Shown piece after piece: positions 46,882 to 56,649 of a stretch of 64,000 nt of DNA. Below the pieces are notes generated by a model that saw only the letters and a program-made list of their open reading frames with translations, searched no databases and was not told the DNA's origin. The DNA is from Strongylocentrotus droebachiensis (lineage: Eukaryota > Echinodermata > Echinoidea > Camarodonta > Strongylocentrotidae): positions 1 to 64,000 of the forward strand of contig JAVYIG010002723.1 in assembly GCA_035222895.1 (NCBI GenBank), given 5' to 3'. Both the position numbers and the translations under genes were made by a program. Numbering within the stretch: the stretch's first letter is position 1; the number at the start of each line of letters is the position of its first letter.

Positions 46882-48040
46882 CAAAATAAAAGACACCTTT
46901 TAAAAAAATGAAAACTGACAGCTTAATAAAACACCTTTCAGAAATCACAAGCAAGCAGCAACATGTAGTAGTCAAACAAACTTGACCTGAAGATCAGAAC
47001 TGAAAGTAGAGAGTAGCCGGACATCAGTACGGTTATCCCAGGTCTGTGGTTTGTCTCTTAACTCTTTATGCGCCACTTAAAAAACCCCCCTGTGCCACAT
47101 TCTTTTAGGGTCACACATTTCGAGGGAATCTTTATTGACTCTGCTGAATCAAGAGGCTATAACTCTTCACTGGATGATCATGATGAAAAATATTGTGCAG
47201 CAAAGTTGTAGACCGGAAAACGTGCTTTTCGATGAACCGTCATTTGTTATATTTTGAATTATCATTTTTATAATAATCATAATTATATAATGTTTAATTT
47301 TTCTTATTTACGGCAGTTTTTTATCCCTCTAGAATTTCTTATTTAGCAATGATAAGACATCTTCAAATCGAATCTATTAGAAAGGTGGACTTCTTACCTT
47401 TCTTTACATACCTTGCTCAAGTATTCTAACAATTCAGAAGGTTAGTATTTAGGTTGTTGAAGAAAAGAAGTTCAATAGGGAGAGACTTGAAAGTACCCCG
47501 CTCAGCCATCCTTGACAATGGGCTAATCTGCCCATTGAAATCCCTATTACCCCAGGTTATTGTCAATGTCCGGTTTAGCGGGGCATGAAAAGGGACGTCG
47601 TGGGGATGTTTTTCTTTGTTGTGCCATGATAAGTCAATAAGAAATAAGAGAATGTTATTGATTTTGCCCACTGGTATGAGCATGTAAAAATGGTATAGGC
47701 ATAATATATTATATGTGATATACATGACATAATCAGCATCTTATTGAAATGTCTCATTATGAATGTTCACCGCATCTGTTCTCTCACCTTCTTTACCCCT
47801 CAATAAAATTGATTTCAAGTACATTTATCACAGCCATAGATATACAAAGAAAGAATGAATCAATCTTAAAATATAAACTATATTGCATTGTTTTCCATTT
47901 ACTTTATTGTGAGAGAGCTTATTATCAGAAATGATTGACGAGTGGAGTATGCAATGAATAAAATATGGAGAACGGACGTGAGAGACATTATGAGAGAGAA
48001 ATAGTGATATGAAATGAAAGGACTTTACTGTGAATAAAGA

Positions 48041-49128
48041 TTATAAGAGAAAGAGATAAAGATGACGGCAAGACAGGATACATATTGATACGAAAATAAC
48101 AATAATAATGAGATAGAGATGACGGAAAGAAAGAGAGTAAACACTGATAGCATAAGAATGAATAAAGATAATAAGAGAAAGATATAGAGATGACGGCAAG
48201 ACATAGGGTACATATAGATAGGAAAATGATAATAATAATAAGATAGAGATGACGGAAAGAAAGAGAGTAAACACTGATAGCATAAGAATGAATAAAGATA
48301 ATAAGAGAAAGATATAGAGATGACGGCAAGACATAGGGTACATATAGATAGGAAAATGATAATAATAAAAAGATAGAGATGACGGAAAGAAAGAGAGTAA
48401 ACACTGATAGCACAAGAATGAATAAAGATAATAAGAGAAATATATAGAGATGACGGCAAGACATAGGATACATATTGATAGGAAAATAATAATAATAATA
48501 AGATAGAGATGACGGCAAGAAAGAGAGTAAACACTGATAGCATAAGAATGAATAAAGATAATAAGAGAAAGATATACAGATGACGGCAAGACATAGGGTA
48601 CATATAGATAGGAAAATGATAATAATAATAAGATAGAGATGACGGCAAGAAAGAGAGTAAACACTGATAGCATAAGAATGAATAAAGATAATAAGAGAAA
48701 GATATAGAGATGACGGCAAGACATAGGGTACATAATTATAGATAGGAAAATGATAATAATAATAAGATAGAGATGACGGAAAGAAAGAGAGTAAACACTG
48801 ATAGCATAAGAATGAATAAAGATAATAAGAGAAAGATATAGAGATGACGGCAAGACATAGGGTACATATAGATAGGAAAATGATAATAATAATGAGATAG
48901 AGATGACGGCAAGAAAGAGAGTATTACACTCATAGCATAATAATGAATAAAGATAATAAGAAAAAGATATACAGATGACGGCAAGACATAGGGTACATAT
49001 AGATAGGAAAATGATAATAATAATAAGATAGAGATGACGGAAAGAAAGAGAGTAAACACTGATAGCATAAGAATGAATAAAGATAATAAAAGAAAGATAT
49101 AAAGATGACGGCAAGACAGGATACATCT
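48041..49128 (+). repeat. 130-bp minisatellite array, about 8 units
   Basis: TGACGGCAAGACATAGGGTA-type starts fall at 48063, 48191, 48321, 48451, 48581, 48711, 48845, 48975 and 49105, a 130-bp period with one 4-bp insertion. Each unit is a dimer of two related halves, one with GATGACGGCAAGACATAGGG and one with GATGACGGAAAGAAAGAGAG. The long minus-strand open frame (Tyr/Leu/Ser-rich) across it is a by-product. Confidence 0.95.
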
Positions 49129-49129
49129 T

Positions 49130-49445
49130 TCTTTCATTAGTTTTATTCATTCTTATTCTATCACTGTCTACTCTCTTTCTTGCTGTCATCTCTAGCTCTT
49201 TCATTAATTTTTATTCATTCTTATTCTATCAGTCTACTCTCTTTCTTGCTGTCATCTCTATCTCTTTCTTTCATTATTTTTATTCATTCTTATTCTATCA
49301 CTGTCTACTCTCTTTCTTGCTGTCATCTCTATCTCCTTCTTTCATTTTTTTTATTCATTCTTATTCTATCAGTCTACTCTCTTTCTTGCTGTCATCTCTA
49401 GCTCTTTCATTAATTTTTATTCATTCTTATTCTATCAGTCTACTC
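49130..49445 (-). repeat. Inverted monomeric minisatellite, ~5 units of 66-70 bp
   Basis: TCTACTCTCTTTCTTGCTGT recurs at 49167, 49233, 49303, 49373 and 49439. Its reverse complement is the second half-unit of the 130-bp array, so the array switches strand at about 49130. Only one half-type is present here. Confidence 0.9.
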
Positions 49446-49586
49446 TCAGGGAACACTTTTATCACTAGAGTCTTCGTCACTGCTCGATTCGTCGGAATCA
49501 GAGTCCATGCTCCATGCTTCCATAGTAACAAGATCTCGAGCCTCCTCTACACTAAACACACGTTGACGTTTTCCAGCAGGTGCCAT
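49446..49586 (-). pseudogene. piggyBac-like transposase, N-terminal fragment
   Basis: A 46-residue frame on the minus strand begins MAPAGKRQRVFSVEEARDLV and continues into a Ser/Asp/Glu-rich stretch (SDSDESSSDEDSSD). A basic start, an F-S-x-E-E-A motif and an acidic serine run are typical of the extreme N-terminus of piggyBac transposases. The frame stops where the inverted minisatellite begins, so the catalytic DDD domain is gone. The ATG lies 250 bp inside the TTAA. A short unrelated peptide is the alternative, but position and composition argue for the transposase. Confidence 0.7.
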
Positions 49587-49998
49587 CGTAACATCAGTAA
49601 AAAAAATCCAAAGAAAACCGCTAAATACACGGTAATTTCGAATGTAACACTATGAAGAAAAACAGTTTACCGGAAAGTGTGCGATGTATACAATGTAAAC
49701 AATAGTAAACGCAACGCGTGGCTACACACTGCGAGCGGTATTATGAATGTCTAATTGACTCGTATACATCTGTGCAAAAATGCGAAGTTGGCACGCCTAC
49801 GTCCGTGCAAATCGGCGAACAAAGCAAACAAAGAGTTAATTAGATTGAAAAGGTATTATACTGATATGTACATACATGTATAGCACCTTAGCAGTACATG
49901 CAAGAGTGTTCTTGAAAACGAAGTTCTCTCAAACTACAATTCTTGAAATTAAGTTTTAGAAGACTGTCAGGTCTTCTAATCTCTTATAATTTCTTACA

Positions 49999-50372
49999 TT
50001 AAAGGTAAAGACCAGTATTGGCAACGCCCCAATTTCAAAAAATGAAATGGAAGCTCTCATTACCAATCATGTGAAAGAATATGTTTTGACTAATACATGA
50101 TGATAAAAAATTTGCCGGGAAACCGCCTACTAATTCATATATTTGGTAAATTTATTTCTCTCATGGTCTGGTGAGAGAGATAGGGTAGTCCCATATACAT
50201 CTTTCTGTGTATAGTGCTTGTAACTTTACGAAGAATGGGCCAAATTTCTTATCATTTTGATGATTCCAGAACCTTGCAGATGCTAGATGCTAGATGATCA
50301 ACCTTTTCTGATCGATTCCACAACGTTTCTTTCACAATGCAATCGCATGACCATAACTGGTCTTTACCTTTA
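49999..50372 (+). mobile_element. 374-bp TTAA-flanked MITE, copy 2
   Basis: Same length, termini and orientation as 967-1340. It differs at about six to eight positions, for example GGCAACGCC for GGAAACGCC and TCTGGTGAGAGAGATAG for TCTGTGAGAGATATAG. TTAA lies at both edges. Confidence 0.87.
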
Positions 50373-50408
50373 AACAATCAGACATTATTATGCTGATGAA
50401 GCAGATAT

Positions 50409-50486
50409 TGTTTGTTTGGAGCCAAACGGACATTAATTCATATGTTTTAACACAGAATCAATGTCCTTCTTGTTCTGAGCAGACAA
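50409..50486 (+). repeat. Dispersed palindrome with a paired stem change
   Basis: The left arm TTTGGAGCCAAACGGACATT faces the right arm AATGTCCTTCTTGTTCTGAG, CAGAC. Consensus GGGC/GCCC has become GGAC/GTCC on both sides, keeping the pair. The loop contains ATTCATATGTTTTAACACA. Confidence 0.65.
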
Positions 50487-50936
50487 TATCGAGTATGAAG
50501 TGTCTTTAAAAAAATCCCCTAAATGAACTTGACAGGTCATCAAAGTCAGGCTTTTACCCTAGACCGATATGAATGACTCATTAAAACACGCTTAACCTCC
50601 AGGACCTTTCATTCCATGATAAGCAAATTATTTCTCATGACCTGTACAGTCCACAGAAAAGTCATGGCCAATAGGATGGTCAGTGGGGAGTTAGCATCTT
50701 TCAAGAGAAAACAATATGACTTGTAGCTTGTCTGCTAGAACATGACCCTTATAAGCCTCCTTCAGATATGATGCAGAAAAAGGCCTCTAAAAGCAAACCA
50801 AGCTTGGCAAAAATAAAATACAAGTGAATTTTGAAAGTGTGTAATGAATCTATGGTTAAAGAATAATGGTAACTGGACATACGCTCCAGCTACAATAATA
50901 GGGTTAGGTTTGCAATTGAGTTTCACATGTTACAGA

Positions 50937-51023
50937 CTGAATTATTCATACCCTTAGCAAGTTTTTTATTTATTTCAAGAAGGGGGTATGTGGAAAAGTT
51001 TATTAGGGGTATGAATAATTCAG
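50937..51023. repeat. Perfect 17-bp inverted repeat
   Basis: CTGAATTATTCATACCC and GGGTATGAATAATTCAG are separated by 53 bp. The function is unknown; it could be a small TIR remnant. Confidence 0.8.
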
Positions 51024-51356
51024 TTGTTAACTGTAGAGGTTGATTTATGCCTAGGGTCAGGGTCAAGGACAGTGTGAAGTACAGTGTTAGGTCCAGGGTT
51101 GGAAATTCTGGTCTGTACAAAATTACCTTGGAGCAATCGTCGTATACAGCCAACTCTGCAGATCATAATACAAAGATCACAGAGTATGCATCTAGGGGCC
51201 TCTGATACATGCTGCAAATCTTGTTTCAGCTCTCACTTATCATTTATTCACCCACAACATGTTCTTCATTTTGCTACAGTTTTCCTTTTTTTAAAGCAGT
51301 AAAGTTAAATGTGAGAACAAGACTGTAACATTGGATTATGATCAAAAGAATCTCTA

Positions 51357-51763
51357 GGCCCGTCTTCACTATCTCGAGATTGCCAAATATCCAGCTATTT
51401 GAACTATCCCGATCGAAACTATCCAGCTAATTTGCGTCTTCATTAGACCGAAGTAGCAAATTAGCTGGATAGTTGGTCGGGATAATATCCCAAGATATCT
51501 TTGGATAGTTTGCAAAATATCCTTTTTATTGGCAAAATATCCAGCTATTTGTCCCGTGCGTCTTCACTAGACCGAAGATTCGCAATACAACCTAACGCTG
51601 AGCAAAATATCTCGAGCTAGTTTCTCAAGGTCGAGTTTCGAGTTTCGAGGTCGAATCTTGAGATAATTAAGACGCGATTTGTTACTTCGGGATTATTTCC
51701 CAAATAGCGGGCTATTTGGCAATCTCGAGATATTTGGCAATCTCGAGATGGTGAAGACACGCC
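51357..51763 (+). mobile_element. TIR MITE, ~407 bp, type copy of family
   Basis: The left end GGCCCGTCTTCACTATCTCG, AGATTGCCAAATAT faces the right end ATATTTGGCAATCTCGAGAT, GGTGAAGACACGCC. Motifs CCAGCTATTTG, GTCTTCAYTAGACCGAAG and CAAAATATC are repeated inside in both orientations. No coding capacity and no clear target duplication. The same family is at 8812-9235 and 1925-2023. Confidence 0.85.
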
Positions 51764-54199
51764 TCATGTACACGGACCTTGAATGGAAAAATTGAATTAC
51801 GATGGTCTGATGATGGATGGAGAGTGAACTTTAAAAGGTTCATATCGCATTGGGATGTTCCTTTTCTAGTTATAGTAGATAGAAACCTGCTTGAAATTCT
51901 ATAAATTGCTCATGGGGGAAGTCCTGTGGAGGCAAGTGTTTGCCTAAGACTTCCCCCTTACAAGGACTCTGTGGAGTTGTTGTTCTGTGAATTAGGTTTA
52001 CGGAAGGGTACATACATGGATTAAATTTTGGACAATTTAAGTAAATGATGGTAAAACATGTACATGATCAATATTAGAAAAGGAGCATCTACAGCACTAA
52101 CAATCCAACTGTCTATGTATAGTGTAAGTTTGAACTGTATATTGTATTTATCATTTCTAACCTGATATTTGTATCTACCTTTCCTTCCCTCTCTATCTTT
52201 CTTATATAGCCCCTCCCCCTCTCTCTCAGAAGAAATTTTCCAACCTTTCCATCTTTCTCCTACATATGAAATACAAAGTGAATATTCCATTCCCAAACTC
52301 TCTTTATAATAAAGGTACATGTACATGTATGTCTATAGATTTCTAAGATGTCTATGTCTACAGAATTTTCAGTCTCTTCTTCCCCCTCCCCTCTCCCCCT
52401 CTTTCTCTCCCTTTGTTCTCCCTCTCTGCTTTCATACATGTATCTTCCCCCTTTTTTATATCTATACATTGCTTTAATTCCTCCCTCTTCCTTCCTCAGT
52501 TTCTCTTATTATCGTTTCCTTTGACAAACTCTTTGGCTGTTTGATAATATGGAACAGTAATAGGCAATCACTTTCAATCAACAAATGGGAATTTCAGTTA
52601 CTGCAAAAAAGGGTAAAACATCTACAGAAATGTATAGGCTAGCTGCCAAACATAAGAATAGACCGACCTACAGTGATTTAAATAAGCATTAAGTACTACA
52701 GCTCCCCTTATATACATGTATCTTATTGTGATATCTTGTTGAAGAAAAAAAAGGTTTTTTGTTTTAATTCAGAACTGTACATGGCAATTAATGGACCAGA
52801 CATGTTACTTAAAACCTTACATATAAAGAATTTACTTTCCAACACACACAAAAAAAATTGTACATGGATACCCAAGATCGAGGAACATTGCGTATATTAT
52901 CCAGGAAAAGGCAACAATCATCCTTATGTCCTTGATGTTTAGCCAAGATAGCTTTTTAATCTGGTAGTGGATAGCATACAAACCCAGGAAGTATAGAACT
53001 ATACATTATATAATCCCTAGGATGATCCTCTGAAATACAAGGTGTCACATCAAAATAAAAATAAGATGATTGTAATTCTTCTTTCACATAATTTAATATC
53101 TCCTTTGCAATCAAATCTTTCTACTGATAGCCAAAAGAGGGTTGATTATTACAAGTGCTCTTCATTAATAGGCTTCTTGCTTTAAATCTATTCTGCAATC
53201 TCATGAAGTAATATAAAGAACTTGTTTGAATGTCTATTTATAATATCAAAAGTAAAATAGAGAAGATATGTAGTCTTTGTAGAGAAGATTTATTAATCAA
53301 AGTGGAAGATTTCAAACCATTTTTGAGAGTAGCTGGGGATGGTGGGATAAGATTTGTATTAGAAGTCCATTTTGCAAACTCTACCTGAAAACAAAACCTC
53401 TCACAAAATATGAGACTGTGATTTGCTTGGGAAAACTGAACATAATGCATCGCTAAAAGGAAAACATGTTGATATTACTCAGACATGACTCACATGTAGT
53501 TCATGTCTTAGTTTTATGAGAGAGCGGTATCTGCACATGACACTGGCCTGCTTAGAAGTTAGAGTTAAATAATGCATGGGCCCCATGCAAGCATGAACAT
53601 ACATCATGATTATTAAAATCATTTTGAATATTACAACAGTAAACAATCTTTCTCCATGGATAAGGTGGGTATGAAAATTGCTAACACCAAAGACCCAAGA
53701 TACCTCAGACTAGAGTCTCCAGAAAAATGTGCTCTACCAAAATCAAACTTTATCAAAGTGAAAAAACTTTATTATTCATAATATATGAGCAAATTTTCTC
53801 AAAGTTCAAAAAATTAAAACACTGGAAAATATATGCAAAGACACAGACCATACTATGTATGATGTATTCTCAACCATCAGTTAATTCATCTCAATCACAA
53901 CAGTTTTCCACTTTTTGAGACACTCTATTCTTGTCCCTGAACAAATACCTGGGAATCTCATAATTTGAGAGTCTTATCCCAGCAAAGAAACAAAGAAAAT
54001 ATCAACAATCAGCCTTGATTATACCCCTCCACATTTATTTGATGTACATGTGCAACTGTACCAGACTTGGCACTACCGAGTACATTGTATAGGAGGGAAC
54101 ATCGAGGAGCAGTTTTCAAGTAAGATAGAAAGAAAAGTTTGTCGACTCTCTTATCAAGAACTCATGATCTAAGGTGACACTGAAAACCAGAGGTTGAGA
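51764..54199. other. Unique intergenic sequence
   Basis: No gene is recognised. 52180-52260 and 52370-52460 are pyrimidine-rich. No element ends were found. Confidence 0.5.
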
Positions 54200-54658
54200 C
54201 ATCCTGATCAGGAGGCTCTGTAATAACTCTTTAATCGAGCACACCGTTCTCAAGGCATGCAGCTACTAGCTGCAATAAAGTGAAATGAAAAGATAACAGA
54301 GTTCCAGTGATCTTATCTTGCCGTCTTTTGGTTTTGGTGAAACATTACTTGTCTAAAGGAAAGCTTGACTCATCAAACAATGACGAAGAAGACAGTTAGC
54401 TTTTAGCTTTAAGAACATGATGGGTCGTTCCCAGGTGCAGTTTGAGAAATGGAGCTCTTAGACTCTTCGAACAGATCAAACAAATTTGATTATTTTTATT
54501 ATTCATGGACAAGAAGTTTAACTACTAGAGGACTTCTAGAGACTTGAGTTAGTTGTACCAAGAAGTAAAATTGTTTGCCTAGTATCTCCTGGCTGTACCA
54601 AACACAAGGATAGCAGCTGCAGTGTAGCAGAATCTCTTGGTTCACTGCTGTGTTCTTG
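54200..54658 (+). other. Candidate 5' non-coding exon of GPCR-2
   Basis: The segment ends GTGTTCTTG directly before GTAAGTAC (54659), a consensus splice donor, 2 kb upstream of the GPCR-2 acceptor at 56639. It is unique sequence, moderately less AT-rich near its end (GATAGCAGCTGCAGTGTAGC). The left boundary is arbitrary and the link is inference. Confidence 0.3.
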
Positions 54659-54700
54659 GTAAGTACTCTTTACATGAGGTAGCTGTGATTCTATTAATTA

Positions 54701-54729
54701 TATTAACACCTCTCTTGCTCTCAACAGGG
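54701..54729 (+). repeat. Half-copy of the dispersed palindrome
   Basis: TATTAACACCTCTCTTGCTC, TCAACAGGG, a weak match to the right arm. Confidence 0.35.
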
Positions 54730-54880
54730 CATCTCTGCATTGCTATTATTATTATGTCCTTATCTTTTATTTAATAAATACTATGTTTACTGCTAAGTGC
54801 TATATACTGGTATGTATATATGCCATTGTTCTAAATGCATTTTTGTTTTTGGTATCAGCGCTCTGATCAGTATTCTGTAA

Positions 54881-54924
54881 AAGTGCTTAATAAGAATCAA
54901 TCATATATTATTATTATTATTATT
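54881..54924 (+). mobile_element. Retroposon tail ending in (ATT)n
   Basis: AAGTGCTTAATAAGAATCAA, TCATAT, (TTA)n matches the tail at 9111-9162. The preceding ~60 bp (GGTATCAGCGCTCTGATCAG) may belong to the same insertion. Confidence 0.45.
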
Positions 54925-55069
54925 AAAACCAATTACAACTCAACCCATCATCTTCTATCATAGCTAAAATAAATAAAGCCCAGAAAAATGTTGCCAAAGT
55001 AAGTGTTGGATTATCTTTTAAACTTGGAGAGTTTTCTAGGCCAACTACCATGCAAACACGTCTATCATA

Positions 55070-55230
55070 AGGGACTTTTAGATTTACATGACGAGAACTT
55101 GGACTGCCACGTGTGACATCCTTTTAAGGCAATGTGACCTCTTTTTCCGGCAGTGCCTTAAAAGGACGTCACATTGCCTTAAAGGGATGTCACACGTGGC
55201 AGTCCACGTTGTGTAAATCTAAAAGTCCCT
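55070..55230. mobile_element. Foldback MITE, ~161 bp
   Basis: AGGGACTTTTAGATTTACAT, then GGACTGCCACGTGTGACATC, CTTTTAAGGCAATGTGAC on the left pair with the complementary sequence on the right, leaving a loop of about 10 bp around TTTTTCCGGCAGT. A single such transcript would fold almost completely. The target duplication is unclear (ATA/ATT). Confidence 0.85.
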
Positions 55231-56639
55231 ATTACAGATATGATGACTACGTGTACAGTGTATATCCTTGCAGATATCCTTTGATGCAAGGTTCACATTT
55301 TTTTCTTTAAAAACATATACTTTTGTCCACATGGGCAGAACTAATTGTTTATCATCGATTCATCAAAACACCAGACACACTACCGGCTGGCTGCCAGCAG
55401 GAGTTCTGGTCATCCGGGCATATTATATCTTATTCAGACAGGAGAAAATTGATATGAAACTTGTATAAAGAAGAAACACTGTATCAAGAATCATTGTGTA
55501 GTGAAGGGGCGTACAGACTGGATAACAACATTGTACAGACAAACATCGTATGAAGAAAATAATATGAAGAGGTCAGTTGACATGACAGCCAGCCAATCAT
55601 CAGTGCGCGATCCCAATAAGCCCTGCTCTGCTCGTTTATTATACAGTTTTCGTATTACAACATGTATATGACATTCAGACTAGAACAGAACCCTGAGGCT
55701 TTATCAAGTTTTTGAATGCTTTTCACTATACGTTTTTTGTATACGACTCAGATTCAGACTAGAAAATAAAAGCATTAAAAATTACTTCTCATATAACTAT
55801 AGGATTCTCGTTTAGCTATACAATGAATTCCTTCAGTCTGAAAGGGGGTAAGTGGTCAGACTGTTTTTCCTTCTCAAATTTAATAACACGTAGGTAAAGG
55901 ATACGACAAGGACATTGCAATCAATCCAGGGATCATTCATGAGTAGGAAAGTGTGACATCAAGTTTGACCACTGACTATCAAGTACCAGTTCCTTTCCAT
56001 TTTGGAAAGAGGTTCATCACCATTCAGTTTGCGTTTAGTTAGCACAAAGAGATGACTGATTGCATTCGTCTGGAAGTTTAGTTGTCTCAGAAAATGGTGC
56101 CAAGCTTCAATTTTTGTCTTGCAAATAATATTTATTCGGTTATTCAGACGACACTTTCTGATACTGTTCAATGTTTGATTGGTGATGAATTGGCTTAAGG
56201 GTGAGTAAGATTATTAAACCTGGTGTAAGAAAGAAGTAGATTTCAATGGTGATGTTGGATAAAGAGAGGGGAGAGAAAAGGAAAGACCTTAGAGGCATGA
56301 CATAAGGAGAAAAAATAGAGAATAATAGAGGGTGAGGGGAAATGTGAGGAAAGAAAGTGAGGGAGAGGGCAAAAAGGGCAAAAAAGTGTGGGGGGAGGGC
56401 TAAAATTTGAGGCCCATGTACTTAACTAAAACTTTGTTCTACTCAATCCATCAAAGTCAGGTTTAACAAAGTAGTCAAAATGTGAAATACATACTGTATA
56501 CATCCAATTTTCTTGTAAATCATGTTTTTCAGTATCTTGCTAAGACATACATTGCAGTACATGTACATGTATGCCATTGAAATGAATAAAATAGGTTTCC
56601 AAAAATAACTTTATAAAAATCAATGTCTTTTCATGCAGG
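55231..56639. other. Upstream region / proposed intron of GPCR-2
   Basis: 56255-56400 is purine-rich. The stretch ends at TTTTCATGCAG (56629-56639), a plausible 3' splice acceptor immediately before the GPCR-2 start. Confidence 0.4.
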
Positions 56640-56649
56640 CAAACTCATC

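Larger units (their letters stand above)
44600..46950 (+). repeat. Broken array of ~25-bp units, target of two insertions
   Basis: The unit ACAGACACCTTAATAAAACA, GCTTA is clearest at 46149-46220. Remnants lie at 44618-44645, 46320-46348 and 46880-46945. Each unit offers a TTAA. The array is interrupted exactly at TTAA sites by the elements at 44642 and 46345. Confidence 0.75.
47058..49839 (-). mobile_element. piggyBac-like element, hollow copy 2
   Basis: The element reads on the minus strand. Its 5' end at the right is TTAACTCTTTGTTTGC (TTAA 49836-49839) and its 3' end at the left is TTAACTCTTTATGCGCCAC (TTAA 47058-47061). The 3' subterminal CCCCCCTGTGCCACATTCTT, TTAGGGT matches the 3' end of copy 1 at 14915-17461. 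A 250-bp leader precedes the transposase stub at 49446-49586. Where the rest of the transposase should be there are ~1.4 kb of minisatellite arrays and ~1 kb of unrecognised AT-rich sequence, so it is non-autonomous. Confidence 0.85.

Noticed and set aside
47426-47725. A possible C-terminal piece of the piggyBac transposase
   Set aside because: Orientation and position fit, but no DDD-domain or cysteine-rich motif could be recognised in the frame.
48041-49204. A 387-residue open frame on the minus strand, rich in Leu/Ser/Tyr
   Set aside because: It lies in the 130-bp minisatellite. The near-identical periodic peptide and parallel open frames show it is a by-product of the repeat.
48041-49445. 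Regular repeat-spacer look resembling a CRISPR array
   Set aside because: The 'spacers' are repeats of each other, the unit is 130 bp, and the DNA is clearly animal nuclear.
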